64,000 bases of DNA from Epiperipatus broadwayi (Eukaryota; Onychophora; Udeonychophora; Euonychophora; Peripatidae), in NCBI GenBank assembly GCA_028023455.1, contig JAQFVV010007248.1, forward strand, positions 58,328-122,327. The letters are read 5' to 3'. Below, piece by piece: positions 35,258 through 47,490 of this stretch (position 1 is the stretch's first letter; each line of letters starts with the position of its first letter). The position numbers and the translations under genes were made by a program. The notes under the pieces were generated by a model. That model made no database searches and was not told where the DNA came from. It saw nothing but the letters and a program-made list of their open reading frames with translations.

Positions 35258-35953
35258 TATCAGTAAACTTCCTCAAAAAACAAAAACATTAAAAAAAAAA
35301 AAAAGAATTTACTTAGTGTTAGTAATTACGTTACACAAATTGATCTGCATATGAAAATTTCAAAAGGACAAAACTTTTTTTTACAAGACAAAACAGTAAT
35401 TACACACAAATATAATGATTAAAAAAAAATGTTGACTGTTGATTCCTTATTACCAGCTAAATTTCTGCCCCCTCCCTTCCAAGTTTCATTTCTCCTACCT
35501 TTAACTATTACTTAGGCAAGTTGAATGATTAGATTTTAATTTAACAAGACTTTTTTTAAAAAAAAAATTATGATTTATATTTATTATTACATTTTATTCC
35601 TCGCATTTATATTTACATATGCGCAATTTTTCTTACTGGCAGTACCTTTAAGACCAAAAATTCAAACTGTAACTCCATGTCAATACAACAAATATATTTA
35701 TACTAATTTCAGGAAAAATATTACGAGCATGATTTATTTTCAAAAGTACTAGTGGTTTATTAAACATCTGGCTATAACTTTATGTTAGTACAAAAATGTA
35801 CTTATTTCAGAAAAAACAACAAATGTTATTTGCATGATTCACTTTTAAAATTCTCAGGGCACTCGTGATTTATTAAAAATAGAAAATTTCATCATCATCA
35901 ATTCCCCTTCTCAGGGTCAATCTCTGAGGTAAGGCCACACTTGGGACACCAAT
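35258..35953 (-). other. LTR element interior, no coding capacity
   Basis: 696 bp containing A/T tracts, a purine-rich GAGGAAG on the minus strand near 35270 (possible polypurine tract) and the primer-binding-site-like sequence at 35938-35953. No gag, protease, RT or integrase motif was found. Confidence 0.7.
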
Positions 35954-38016
35954 TATAATGATCGAAATGAAAGTGAAGATCGAATCTAACTGCAAACTAC
36001 AATATCTGCTCTACGGGGCACCATCTAGGCATTTAAACCTAGAAAAATTTATAGAGTAGGCAGATATGCACTGTTAAGATTCCACTTTATTTAAATATTC
36101 AGATCGTTAGCCCAAGTCACTAGGTCAGTGGAGTAGCAGAGATAATAAAATATAAATTTTATATCTTAAATATAAAAGAATAAAAGCCACTGCCAGAAAT
36201 TAACACATAAAAATATTTATTTACGCACATATAAAATAACATTTAAATTTTGAGGAATAAATTCAACATTTTAGATTTTTCTATTAATCTTTAGTTTTAC
36301 ATTTAAGTAAGTTACAACCATGAGTTTAATATTTATTTAGTGAGTCGAGTATGAATGGACTACATAGATCTGCATTTGAAAAGAAAATATTCTTCCCTGA
36401 TTTAACCTTAGGCAACAAATTTCGCAATCAAACCGGCGCCAATCCATCTGATACATTTATGTATTCAATGTAGCATGAAAATACGACAACACAAAATACT
36501 ATACTGTCCGGAATGTACATCTCATCAGTAAGTAGAATTAGAGAAGACATTGTCTCTCCACCAACAGGAATGTTACATCTGTTGGCGAGTAGAATAATAA
36601 ACATAAAACTCCATAGGAATGGACTGCGGTCCTTTGCCATCTTACAAACCCATCCATAGGCAAACAGAAGGTGTGTGGCATATATATATAATCCTGCCCA
36701 TAGCGGATCTCATACTACATCTACAATTACACAAATATATCCAATCCATTGAACCAATTCAACTACGAAATGAATAACCTAAGATTACCCTCCCTTAATA
36801 TAACTTTACAAAACTATATAGCCATTCACGCCCGACTTAAATTTAACATTTAAATATGTTCGCACAGATTATTTTTATACAATTTGTTTTATAATGTCGA
36901 GTATAGATCGGCTGCCTAGATTCCACAGTCAAAAACATTCCAAATTAAACACAACCGATCAAAATACAAAGTCAATCGATAACGTCAATTGCTGAGGGAA
37001 TACAGGAGACCCTTTGGTGTTCATCATAAGACACCGCAGTGACATGTTGACTTATATATTCTAATTGACTGTGAAAACCACAACATAATTAATCGCTAAC
37101 GAATCTATGCAAAGTCTATACCCAATTTAAATGTAATGCATTTAATAATTTCTACAATAAATATTACTACAAATAAAAATAATAAAATGGAAATGATTTT
37201 AGCAAAACTTAACTATATAAATTTAAACAATCAATTATTAATTTGAAAATCAAATAAGAGTTCATTTTAAAATTTAAATTAGCTGAATCTTTAAAAAAAA
37301 ACAATGACGAAAGTTCTTAATTACTTTTTTGTTGTTGTTATTAATTTGTAAAGTTCATAGCTCACGGTAGAAGAGTCCAGGCTTCTGCTTTTAATTCCCG
37401 CGATGCCTCCATTGGAAGATAATGTTCTGGAGATGGCAATAGCTGGTTCAAGGTATCACAGTCTTTTCATTTTTTTTTATACAGAGAGTGTGGTATGTGC
37501 ATCCTACCACATCTCTCAAACACAAAACGCTGGAACTGTCAGAAAAAACTGTATTTCCCTTTTTATATTATCCACATGGATTCAATCAACAAAATGTCAC
37601 TAATCCATCACTTTCATTAGGGTCCAAGCCAAGGCTTAGTGCTTCCATTGGTCAAGCTAATTTCTCTTTATTTTCTTATCTATCTTTCATCAGATCATTT
37701 TAATTATACAAGAGCCCAAGGCTAGCTTGCTTTTCAAACAATTTATAAACAATCATTTCCATTTACAGATTACAAGAATTAATTAATACCTGTTTTTATT
37801 TTTAAATCTTGTACTTTTTCTTATAAAAAGTACGTTCAAATACTTATTTATTTGTTTTTCTTTTTTAAAAAAATATTTTTAAAGTTTGGCATCTGTGCGA
37901 ATGTATATACGTTTAACAAAACATTTTAATTTTAGCGTTTAATTTTTTACTTTTATTTGCGAACTTTTAAGTTTTTATTTTAAATTAATGTAACGACATA
38001 TTTATATATCGTTACA
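35954..38016 (-). repeat. 5' LTR (minus orientation), about 2063 bp
   Basis: Sister of the repeat at 33200-35257. On the minus strand the TATA-like box lies about 440 nt from the LTR start. If that is the promoter, R-U5 would be about 1.6 kb, which is long. Confidence 0.9.
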
Positions 38017-38714
38017 CAATGGATGCCAGAAGGCTTGTGCATAAAATCCCTATCTAGAGCCTACTCATCCAATATCCCCAGACTAGTTTCTGGTTTGTGT
38101 CCATCATCAGTGAGAAGCCTTGGATCTAAGAGCACTGCACCTAGATCTTAGGATCTAATGCAATCCTCCAGCAGCCACCTTTTGACTCTACTTTACTACA
38201 AAACTGAGAATGAAATTGAAAACACAAAAATATTTTCAATCTAAGCTCAATAGCTTATATAGTCATATGGGTCTGAACTCAATTCAGCACCCATACATTT
38301 TGGTATCTTTGGCTCTTAAACAACCATAGCCACCACTATCCTATTAGGCAGGATTGATGTTAAACCACTAAACATCACATGATCACCATCTCATACTAGC
38401 ACATAATTGTTGTAAACAAAGGCAAAACTCTCCATACAGTAGTGCCACCCTGTGCCAACCAGAGTAATCAATGGATGCCAGAAGGCTTGTGCATAAAATC
38501 CCTATCTAGTGTCTACTCATTCAATATACCCAGACTAGTTTCTGGCTTGTGGCTGGGGATATTGGATGAGTAGGCACTAGATAGGGATTTTATGCACAAG
38601 CCTTCTGGCATTTATTGATTATTCTGGTTGGCACAGGGTGGCACTACTGTATGGAGAGTTTTGCCCTTGTTCACAAAAATTATGTGCTAGTATGAGATGA
38701 TGATCATGTGATAT
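38017..38714 (-). repeat. FBS-1 repeat, main part right of the LTR element
   Basis: Continues the interrupted repeat: GGATGCCAGAAGGC, CAATATCCCCAGACTAG and a 220-bp block (38125-38355; ATCTTAGGATCTAATGCAAT...GGTATCTTTGGCTC) shared with 40998-41215. A complete second head (AAACATCACATGATCACC at about 38368) and a foldback centred near 38555 follow. It ends GATGATCATGTGATAT just before the 14-bp right flank. It looks like a dimeric or extended member. Confidence 0.88.
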
Positions 38715-38728
38715 TTCTTGATAATATA

Positions 38729-40986
38729 CAACCAAAAGTAAAATGGAGATATTTCTGAACATAAAGCAGATTATAATTTTATATTTGGTTGCATAATATT
38801 AAGAATTGTGAAAGTTGTTTACTTTGTATTGTGTTTATATAAATAAAAGCATTTCTTTATCATTTTTTAATCATAGTTTTCAGTTTTATATAATAAAAAT
38901 AATTGTTTCTTCTTATGTTAGCTGAAACACAGCCAATATAGAAATTTAGTTACGCTATATTTATTAAAAATGTTACATATTAAAAGCTTTACACACATGA
39001 AACAATTATGAGACAAAATTTGAGACAATATAATAAATAATAATATGCTTATTTTTTATTAGGTATACTTTATTTTGGATATATAAATTATTTGTGGAAA
39101 AAATACAAAGGATTAAGATTTTTATCTCTGAAGTAATATCAAGAGTTGTTTATGAATGCCTGTATAAATAAAAAAATTAAACAAGTATTAAGGTTTTATC
39201 TCTGAAGAGATTATCTGTTACTTGAAAAAATTATTTATCAGTACTATATAAATAGAATATTTTTTTAAAAAATATAATATTTCTTGTAAAAAAAAAAAAT
39301 GGTCAAAACTTAAGACAGTAATTCTTTGTGTAGTCATGTGATAGTATGGAAGATTGATTTCAGGATTATGTTTTGCAAAGGGTATGGACAACAGAATGCA
39401 GCAAGGCTCATTAGTAGTGAGTTCAGAAGCCAGAAGCTCATTTGGATATCTAATATTACATTGATCTCACTCTTAGATATATCAATGATTTTTTCAAATC
39501 AATATAATAGTATGAGATATACAAGATCAATGGGATAAGTTCTTTCCAAAACCTGATTATTGCTGATCCAAATATGTACCCATGTTAACAAAAGCTAAAA
39601 GAAAAAGAACACTTCTTAGTGAAACTTTGAAATAGCCTTATGTACGAAACCATTCAAAATCATGGCTAGCTAAACTGGAAATCTAGAACTACAAAAGAAA
39701 AAGCTAAATGGATGAAAATAAAATAAAAATAATTGTTAAATTTAAAGTATGAAACTACAAAGAAAAGGAGAAAAAAAACAAATGCAAATGGATGAAAATA
39801 ATTATTGAGAAATCTCTAATAAAAAATCCTGGAACCATGAGATTGACTAAACTATTATCCGCAAAAGATTAAAAAATCCAACATAATTTAAAGTATCATT
39901 GATAGGGAAATATCATTATTTACGAATATTGCTTTATAGGTAAATGAATAATTGAAAATATGGTCTACTTTTTTTAATAATTGAATGAAAAGTTTTTTAT
40001 ATGATTTTAATCATATATTGGCATTCTCATTTCCAAAAGAAAATGGGAGAAAGGTTCAAGTTTAAGTTAGTTTTCTTTCGTTATTGTGAAATAATTTTTT
40101 ATTATAAGGGGATTGCTCTAGTTTATATGTTAATTAATTGAGAAGAATCAAAAGGAAATAATAATTACATATTATATAAAATTGTGTGTGTTGTATTTAT
40201 GGGGCTGATCAGTATATATTAATGTTGGGCTTGTCTTATTATAATTTTTTTAATTTAAATCCAAAAATTATCTTCATGATGTCTTTCTTCTAACTATCCA
40301 TTCTAGATCAGTATATGTGAGCAGAGATATGCTTTAATACAAAGCTAGATCTAAATGTCATGGATAAAAGTTATTATACATGGGTTTCAATCTCTAGGGT
40401 TTTTGTAACCTGAAAGCCTAGTTTTGCTATAATAGCATTTGTGGGTATTTGACATCCAAATGATTGATTCCTATAGAATTATTTGAATTGTGAAAAGATA
40501 AAGATTACTTCAACTTCCACTCAAATTACTTTACAGATTTTACAATGATTATTAGTTTATTGATGACCAGTGCACTTAATGTAATAGATGGCCTTGAGTA
40601 TTGATGATGATCACCACTCATTGTGTGTACTATTGTAGATATTTTTAGCAGTTAAATCTGTTTAAATAGATGAAATATTGATGATTGCTTCTATAATATG
40701 CCCTAAATATGGCATTGGAAAGATGAGATTTAGTCTAGATTTTATATTACATCTCTCTTAAATCCATTCAGAAACAATTACTTTGATTCTGAAGAAAGGT
40801 GAACCATCTTTTATCATTCCTTTAATCACATAATCATACTCAGAATTGAAAGCACTCAGTTTTAAATAAATTTTCTTTATTACAAATTCAAACTTGTTTT
40901 GTTATTAAAAATGTTTTAACATTTTTTGAACCATTACAATTACTGTAGAAAAACAGGATAAAAAATAATTATTCTAGAATTACATT
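38729..40986. other. AT-rich intergenic sequence
   Basis: About 2.2 kb. A 70-codon frame at 39326-39538 has no recognisable domain, and nothing else coding was found. Confidence 0.5.
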
Positions 40987-40997
40987 TATTGGATTCT

Positions 40998-41935
40998 GTA
41001 TGCACTTAGATCTTTAGATCTAGTGGAATTTTCCAACAGCCGGCTTTTATTTCTTTAGATAACTATAAAGACATGAGTCCAAGATGAAAAACAATGTTTT
41101 CAATCCAATTTGTGTAGTCATACAGATCAGGTCACTTCAATATTTTTACATTTTGCTGTCTTTGGTTTTGTAATAACCAGAGCTACCATTTTTTATGTTT
41201 ACACAAGCTGTTAAAACAGTGGCAAAATCTCCATACAGTAGTGCCACTCAGCCAGTGCAAGCTGCAGTAATCAATAGATGCTAAAAGGTTTGTGCATAAA
41301 ATCCCTATCTAGTGCCCACTCATCCAATATCTCCAGACTAGATTCTAGATTGTGGATGGCAGTGATGGGAAGGAATTCTTTGATTACTATGGCTTGCATT
41401 GGGTGACATTATTGTATGAAAAGTTTGCAATTGTTTTAATAGCTTGCGTAAGCATATAAAATGATGATCATGTGATGTTCTAATGGTTTTATACCAATAC
41501 TGCCCATATGATGATGATGATGACTGTGGTTACTAAAAAATCAAAGATGCCAAGATGTATAGATACTAAACTTGAGTTCAGATATGTATGTCTATATAAG
41601 TGAATTAGCTTGTATTGAAAACATCTTTGTGTTTCATCTTGGGCTCATAGTTTAGCTGCTGAGGGCTTGCATTAGATCTAAAGATCTGAGTGCAGTGCTC
41701 TCAAATCAAAGACTTCTCATTGATGAAATCCACAAGCTAAAAACTAGTCTGGGGATATTAGATGAGTAAGAACTAGATAGGGATTTTATGCACAAACTTT
41801 CTGGCATCGGTCGATTATTATGGATTGCAGTGGATGGAACGATTGTTCAGAAAGTTTGCTTTTGTTTTAACAGCTTGCATAAGCATAGGAAATGATGATC
41901 ATATGATATTTTGGTGTTTTCATTATATTGGATTC
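40998..41935 (-). repeat. FBS-1 palindromic repeat, extended 938-bp copy
   Basis: Outer arms (about 40998-41215 and 41500-41710) carry the extra 220-bp block in inverted orientation (GCACTTAGATCTTTAGATCT against AGATCTAAAGATCTGAGTGC). Between them is a complete FBS-1 foldback (41220-41480), and a partial FBS-1 body follows (41735-41900). The right end holds the head complement ATGATGATCATATGATATT. Perfect 11-bp flanks TATTGGATTCT lie at 40987-40997 and 41936-41946. Confidence 0.85.
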
Positions 41936-41946
41936 TCTTACTGATT

Positions 41947-43109
41947 CTTTAAACAATTTCTATGCTCAGTAAATGTGATATTATTATTGTTGATCTCTAT
42001 CACCCATGTTGTGTCCTTATTTGTTTATTCCATTACAATGTGCAATGCTATAATTATCAAGGCTGAAAATTGCCAGTTTAATTTAATTTTAGTAAGATGA
42101 TGCATTCATGCTATTGCGAAAATTTGAATTTTGAAATGGGGGAAGTAATTATAACTTAAATCATTAGTTGTCATGACAAGAAAATTAAGTTAAGGTTCAC
42201 AAAATCAAATGCAATGATGAGGTGAATTTATTTAAATAATATTTTGAAAATGGTTGAATGAAATTGCAATTCATTTCAATAAATAAATAAAGTTTTAAAT
42301 AATAAAGAGTGCCATTAGACATAGCTAACGTCAATATTCAACATAATTTTTTTTTTTGCAAAAATTGTTGGAAAAATAAAAAAACAAAAGTATTGTCACC
42401 AGAAATTCATATGTATACAAAGATTCAATTAGATCAGAAATTGAGAAGTGGGTAAAAATTAAGTTACAAGATTTTATTTAAACCAAGGACTATAAAATGG
42501 AGTAAATCAAAAGCCTATAAAAAGAAATATTAAGTTTATTTTTAATAGGTTAGATATGCTAGTTTCTTTTCATTTTTAGTATATTAGTCTATAAGATTTA
42601 TTAACAATAATTTTTTATTAAGCAATTATATATATATAGTACTACGAGTTCATCATTTATCCGTGAAAATATTAAAAAAAATATTGGTGCTCCCTTCCCT
42701 CCAATATATATATATATATACCAATTATTTAAAAATTACTTAGAAAAACTTTATATAAATTTTAAAAATCAGTTATATGTGATCATATGATATCTTTTTT
42801 ATTCATTCTTTTATTTTGCAACTACAACAATATATATTAAGATTAGTTTTAAAAATGTTTCAATTTCTACTTAGATAATAGAATGATTTGCCTATTTAAT
42901 GATAGAAACTATTTATTATATACATGTAAGTGTAAAATATACTGGAAATTTCCATGTATTTAAATATATTTCAGCTCTGATTAACCAGACATATAACTAC
43001 TTAAAAACTGCCATTGCAAGTTGAAAATAACATTATTTAGTCATAGTGTTTCTGTCTGATCCACTTTTAAATCCAAAGTGGATATCTAGATTATACAAAA
43101 ATTGTAAAT
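41947..43109. other. AT-rich intergenic sequence
   Basis: Short (TA)n runs at about 42627 and 42704. No gene seen. Confidence 0.5.
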
Positions 43110-43125
43110 CAGATATAAATATTTT

Positions 43126-43228
43126 TCCATATGTCATAGCACCGGCCGGGACGCGAACCCACAACCGTCTGCAACCAACTACTTGCTTGCAAGGCGGCCG
43201 CGATGACCTCTCGGCTAACAGCGCTTGA
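43126..43228 (-). mobile_element. tRNA-derived SINE, type B, perfect 16-bp target duplication
   Basis: Complement of the consensus: CCATATGTCATAGCACCGGC, CGGGACGCGAACCCACAACC, GACCTCTCGGCTAACAGCGC, TTGA. It is the best preserved type B copy in its T-arm. Flanks CAGATATAAATATTTT lie at 43110-43125 and 43229-43244. Confidence 0.93.
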
Positions 43229-43244
43229 CAGATATAAATATTTT

Positions 43245-44309
43245 ATATGAGTGAAAATTGAAAATATACTTACTACTGATTATATAATCTAAAGAAATTA
43301 ATTTAAAAAGGTTCACTTTTGACAGAAACATTTTATTAGATAAAATAATTTTCAGCTGCAATGAGAATTTTTAATTGGAAGTTTGCCTGATTACACTATA
43401 GTGGAAATATATTTAGATAAATATATAAATTACGATTAAACTTTTGATATTTTCATCTGTAAATTCTACAAAATTCTGCTCATTATTATATGTATGTATA
43501 TTTAAAAATGATGTAAAAATTGGCCTAGTTGTAATAGAATCTTGCTGTTGAGCAAAAATTTTGAAATGATTTTTGATAGAGTGAAAAAATCTCAGTAAGA
43601 TTAAAATAAAAGTCCTAAATTATGTTAGCCATGAAAACTATGGGATCTGTTTTCAGAACCATATCCCAGTATAGGGCAACAACTTTACTATTAGTTGATA
43701 GAGGCTATCAATCATCAAGTCTTATTAATATCTTAAACAATAATCATGGAATGCATTTAATGATCATTATTTACAGTTTGGAAATGATATGAAATATACT
43801 CATTACATTTTTCTAATTCCTATAAAAGTTAAAGAGAAACCATAGACTCAGAATCCATAGAAGCATGAAACTTTTCTCACTACATATTATGTCATATTTT
43901 TGTTTTATAATTAATACAATAAAACTCATCTAACCAACTCAAAATAAATTAGGGCTGTATTCTTTATCTGTTTATTAACAAATAATTGGATATCTAATTA
44001 CTGCAAGTTAAACTATAGAATTTTAAGTATGCTTAAAAATGTTTACCCATCTGAAAAATGTTTTAGTTTTGCATAGATGTGAACACTAAGTAATAGGCAT
44101 GATAATAATATGTATTGAGCCACTATACCATGAGCATTCTTAAAAGTAGTATCCATAAGGTCAATAAACAAGGCATATGTCCAGTGTCCTGCCCCAAGCT
44201 ACCTTATTTTAGTCAACAACACAATATGTATCTTATGCATTAATAAAATAGACTGATAGACTGACATTTGATACAAGTTCTTATATATAAAGCTTACTTT
44301 TGAAATGAA
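43245..44309. other. AT-rich intergenic sequence
   Basis: Nothing recognised. Confidence 0.5.
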
Positions 44310-45228
44310 ATGCACCAAATTTCCAAATGTCTCACTACTCTTTCGATAGCAGTTTTTCTTTTAAAGGCCTTGGAAAACTTTTTGAAACACTTTACAAATG
44401 TTCGTGCTGCAGAATCAAAAGTCACAGCTGAAAAATTACATAAAAAATTTAATATTCCTTCAGAATTTAAGAAAAATAGAATTAATAAAAGGAAGCACCA
44501 TTTTGATTATGAAGGAGAGCATTCTCAAGTTAATGATCCTGAAATTAACTTTTATTGAGAATACTTTTTATAAATAGTAGACCAATGTATAATTTCATTT
44601 CAGGAGAGATTCAAACAACTGGAGAAACATAATAACATATTTGTGTTTCTATATAATATACCAAATTTAAAACATGAAGAAAATGACAACAAGAAAATTT
44701 TGTATAGATTTGTATCTAGCACTAAAGTATGATGACAATAGTGGTGACATTAGTCAAGCATTGGTGGTCGAGAGGTCAGCATGGCTGCCTTACAAGCAGT
44801 TGTCTCGGGTTAGCGGGTTCGCTTCCTGGCCAATGCTATGACACATGAAGAAAAAAAATAGTGGTGACATTAATGGAAATGATTTCTATGATAAAATAAA
44901 AGTGTCCTGTAACATTTTTTTGTGAAGGCATATGTGATTGGTCTTCATTAGAATGCCTTAAAAAATCACCAAACAGAAAATGCTTTTCCCAATTTAAACA
45001 TAATCTTACGGATTTTATTAACAATTCCAATAACCATTATTGAGTCCGAACATAGTTTGGTCAAAGCTTAAAAGAATAAAAAACTATTTAAGATCCACAA
45101 TGGCACAAGAAAGACTACCCTACCTAATATTGCTTTCAATAGAAAAGAAATTATGTGAAGACTTAAATTTAAGTGAGCTAATAGATAACTTTTCTGAAAT
45201 TAAAGCAAGAAAAATAAAGTTATATTAA
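44310..45228 (+). pseudogene. Fossil hAT transposase, ZMYM1-like C-terminal half, split by a SINE
   Basis: The first frame (44310-44558) ends KNRINKRKHHFDYEGEH, matching the K-x-RRKRHFD segment of ZMYM1-type hAT proteins. A following stretch reads RFKQLEKHNNIFVFLYNIPN (about 44604-44665). After the SINE, the reading resumes with GDINGNDFYDKIK. The last frame (45040-45228) has LKRIKNYLRSTMAQERLPYL and then ILLSIEKKL, the hAT dimerisation domain (YLRSTMSQERL...LSIE), ending in a stop. Stops within make it non-functional. Confidence 0.88.
44753..44856 (+). mobile_element. tRNA-derived SINE, type A, inside the hAT fossil
   Basis: GTCAAGCATTGG...CCAATGCTATGACACATGAAG plus A-tail. The seven acceptor-stem pairs GCATTGG/CCAATGC are perfect and extend outward with GTCA/TGAC. 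Flanking 16-bp perfect repeats AATAGTGGTGACATTA lie at 44737-44752 and 44857-44872. Confidence 0.95.
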
Positions 45229-45359
45229 TTTTGTTTTCTTTTATATTAATGTGCTGTAAATTAAGTATTACTATTTAGATAAGAATAAATGTTGTATATG
45301 TTCCTTTCTTGTATAAAAATTAGATTTTATTTATTTATTCACTTTTTTATGTACTGGGA

Positions 45360-45880
45360 AACCCATTTCATATTTGTTCCCTGGGCCTCAAAATCCAAAG
45401 GCCAATGCTGATTCCAAAGTTCTAGTAGAAGGAATGTAGTTTACTGTTTAAGGTTTGAACAGGATAATTAGCAACAAAGGAATATACATATACCTGGAGA
45501 AATGTGGATCTGCAAGTTATGTAAAGAAGGCATGGAAAATATTAGTCATCTGCTAATTGAATGTAAATGCTTACAAGCAGAAAGGGTACAGATAATAAAG
45601 TTGTGGAAGAATAAATATAAATAAAGTGATTAAAGAGAAAATGGTTTTTGGTTTTTAGGCTAGGTTTGGAAAAAGGTAAGGGAGATCTTGCTATAAAGGC
45701 CATAGAGTCGACGAAGATGATGTTGTGGTAATGAGATGGAGCAGGATGAGCAGAATATGGGGGAAAACAGAGTGAGGAATGGAAAGGGAAGATAAGGTGG
45801 CTAACAAGTTTCTCTGGGCATAGTGGCTGAGAGATTCCTGACTTCGCTAGCCACATCACATCTTATCACAGAAAAATAAA
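45360..45880 (+). pseudogene. LINE 3'-end relic with CCHC motif
   Basis: The frame at about 45503-45625 reads MWICKLCKEGMENISHLLIE followed by CKCLQAERVQIIKLWKNKYK. C-x2-C-x8-H-x4-C is the zinc motif downstream of many non-LTR reverse transcriptases. Upstream, RFEQDNxQQRNIHI (about 45450-45490) fits the typical run-in. Beyond 45640 frames such as IKEKMVFGF and LAIKAIESTKMM may be its degenerate C-terminus. The clade is undetermined and the element is 5'-truncated. A 105-codon minus-strand frame here is antisense shadow. Confidence 0.75.
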
Positions 45881-45905
45881 ATAAAAGTTGATGGAAAAGC
45901 ATATT

Positions 45906-46013
45906 TGTCAAGCATTGGTAGTCGAAAGGTCAGCGACAGCTGCTTTACAAGCAGTTGTCCCGGGTTAGCGGGTTAGCTTTCCGACTGATGCTATAACACA
46001 TGAGAAAAAAAAA
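45906..46013 (+). mobile_element. tRNA-derived SINE, type A
   Basis: GTCAAGCATTGGTAGTCGAA...TTACAAGCAGTTGTCCCGGG...GACTGATGCTATAACACATG plus A-tail. The A-box is slightly decayed (GTCGAAAGGTC). The target duplication is only suggestive: AAAAGCATA on the left, AAAGGCATA on the right. Confidence 0.88.
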
Positions 46014-47079
46014 GGCATAGGTATTTCATAAAAATAATATTTTACGATTTATCATAACATTTAAACGATCACATTTTTTTGCATGATAACCGCTTATGTA
46101 TGTATGTCTGTGTGGATACACAAACATCTGCATAAATGAATAATACAAAATGTGAATTACAATTTTAATAATGGTAGTAGTCTTTATTATAGTAAATATT
46201 TGCATGAATATAATAATTTAATCAAATAACATCACACTTATGATTTAAAATTGATTCAAATTTTAATTTTTTTCTTTATAATTGTAATCATAATAAGTTT
46301 TAATTTTGGTGTTCTTCATTATTATGGTTATTATACAATTACTCCAAAAATACTTTTTTTTTCATTGAAAGTGAAGGATGGAATTGTGTACGGAATACAA
46401 AACCAGCCCCTTCTGCTACCAAAATCCCTTGCGTATTCTGTCGTTGTCCCAGGGTACCTGCCTATTGAACCTTGTTAATAAAAAATGGTATTGGTTCATT
46501 TCTGAACATAATAACTGCTATTTAACAAATTTTGGCTCTTTTGATAATTTTGCTGGTTTGACAGGTCTTAAAAAAGAAATGATTTATGAGGAATAAGAAG
46601 AAAAATAACAAAACGAAGCAACAGGATTATTTGAGGATCAGAAGACAGTTTATTACTGAGCCCAAAGAACCTGCCAGGCATTTCACAAATATCATTATCA
46701 CTTAAATTGATTTTCATTAATACAAGCACATTTCAGATTCAAGATGAATTTTGTATTACTATTCTGAATGCATGCTAATCTAACATCTATCAAAACGACA
46801 GGAAAAAATAAATTTCATTAGAAGATTGTCGCTGAAAATATTAAAACATTTTTTTTTCCTAGGGAAGAAAACTTTATTAAAATTATTTCAATAACTAAAG
46901 ATTTAACAAAATGTGTGTAAAAAATATTTTAGGCTGAAGAGAAATAGAAAAAAAAAATCTGTGTTACCCCCCCCCCTCCCGACTATATAGAAAACGGAAA
47001 TAATTAATGCAAATACATTAATCGAAATGGAAAAATAATAATTGCATTTAATCTATTTAGAAAGTAATCAAACTTCCAC
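46014..47079. other. Intergenic; short unassigned open frames and a C-run
   Basis: Frames at 46251-46596 lack recognisable domains. A C10-12 run occurs at about 46967-46978. Otherwise AT-rich. Confidence 0.45.
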
Positions 47080-47490
47080 ACCAGCGCCGTTAAACAAGAT
47101 CTTAAAACTGCAAGGACCCTGCTCGACCTAGCCACAAGATAAAGACTTTAAGGAAATACGAAATAAGAGCGGCCGTCTTATTTCCGAACTCAAACGGTAA
47201 TTTATGAGCCAATCTAAAGTATCTAGAAGTAAGAGCATGAATGTGTCACTGAGTCACTTTAAATCCATTTCTAGAGTATTAAATTATTGCATTTATTTAT
47301 TATTAGAAACTTTTATTTTAAATAATTATCAATTTTATATATGTGAATAATGTTTTATCCTGGAAACAAAGGAATTGGATGACCCAGAAAATCAACTGTG
47401 CAAAAAACGTAACTGAACTCAAACAATAAAAGTTCTTATTTGTCAACGCTGTACAAACTTTGCGATTGACCTACCTTTGTACGGGCATTA
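47080..47490. other. CpG-containing, GC-richer patch of unknown nature
   Basis: Within AT-rich, CpG-poor surroundings this stretch holds several CpG sites, such as CAGCGCCG, AGAGCGGCCGTC, TTTCCGAAC and TACGGGC. It has no open frame and no repeat partner that I could see in the window. It could be a regulatory region, a promoter-proximal remnant or a young mobile-element fragment. Confidence 0.35.

Larger units (their letters stand above)
33200..38016 (-). mobile_element. Non-autonomous Ty3/Gypsy-like LTR retrotransposon (large LTRs, short interior)
   Basis: Two direct repeats of about 2.06 kb enclose only about 0.7 kb. A 4-bp target duplication CAAT (33196-33199 and 38017-38020) lies inside an FBS-1 repeat whose intact copies show the uninterrupted site. 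Orientation is minus: beside the LTR at 35954, the minus strand reads ATTGGTGTCCCAAGTGTGG, like the primer-binding site of Gypsy elements. A TATA-like AATATAAAAAGG also lies on the minus strand of each LTR (34804-34819, 37558-37573). LTR ends are TGTAAC-like and GTTAYA. No gag or pol frame exists. Confidence 0.88.

Noticed and set aside
44753-44856. Functional tRNA gene
   Set aside because: A poly(A) tail, target-site duplications, T-stem mismatches and many near-identical copies identify a SINE, not a tRNA gene. The same applies to all twelve copies.
45542-45859. 105-codon minus-strand frame as a gene
   Set aside because: It is antisense to the LINE CCHC region; the plus-strand reading has the recognisable motif.
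46251-46596. Small membrane protein genes
   Set aside because: The hydrophobic start comes from T-rich DNA, the two overlapping frames disagree, and there is no domain support.
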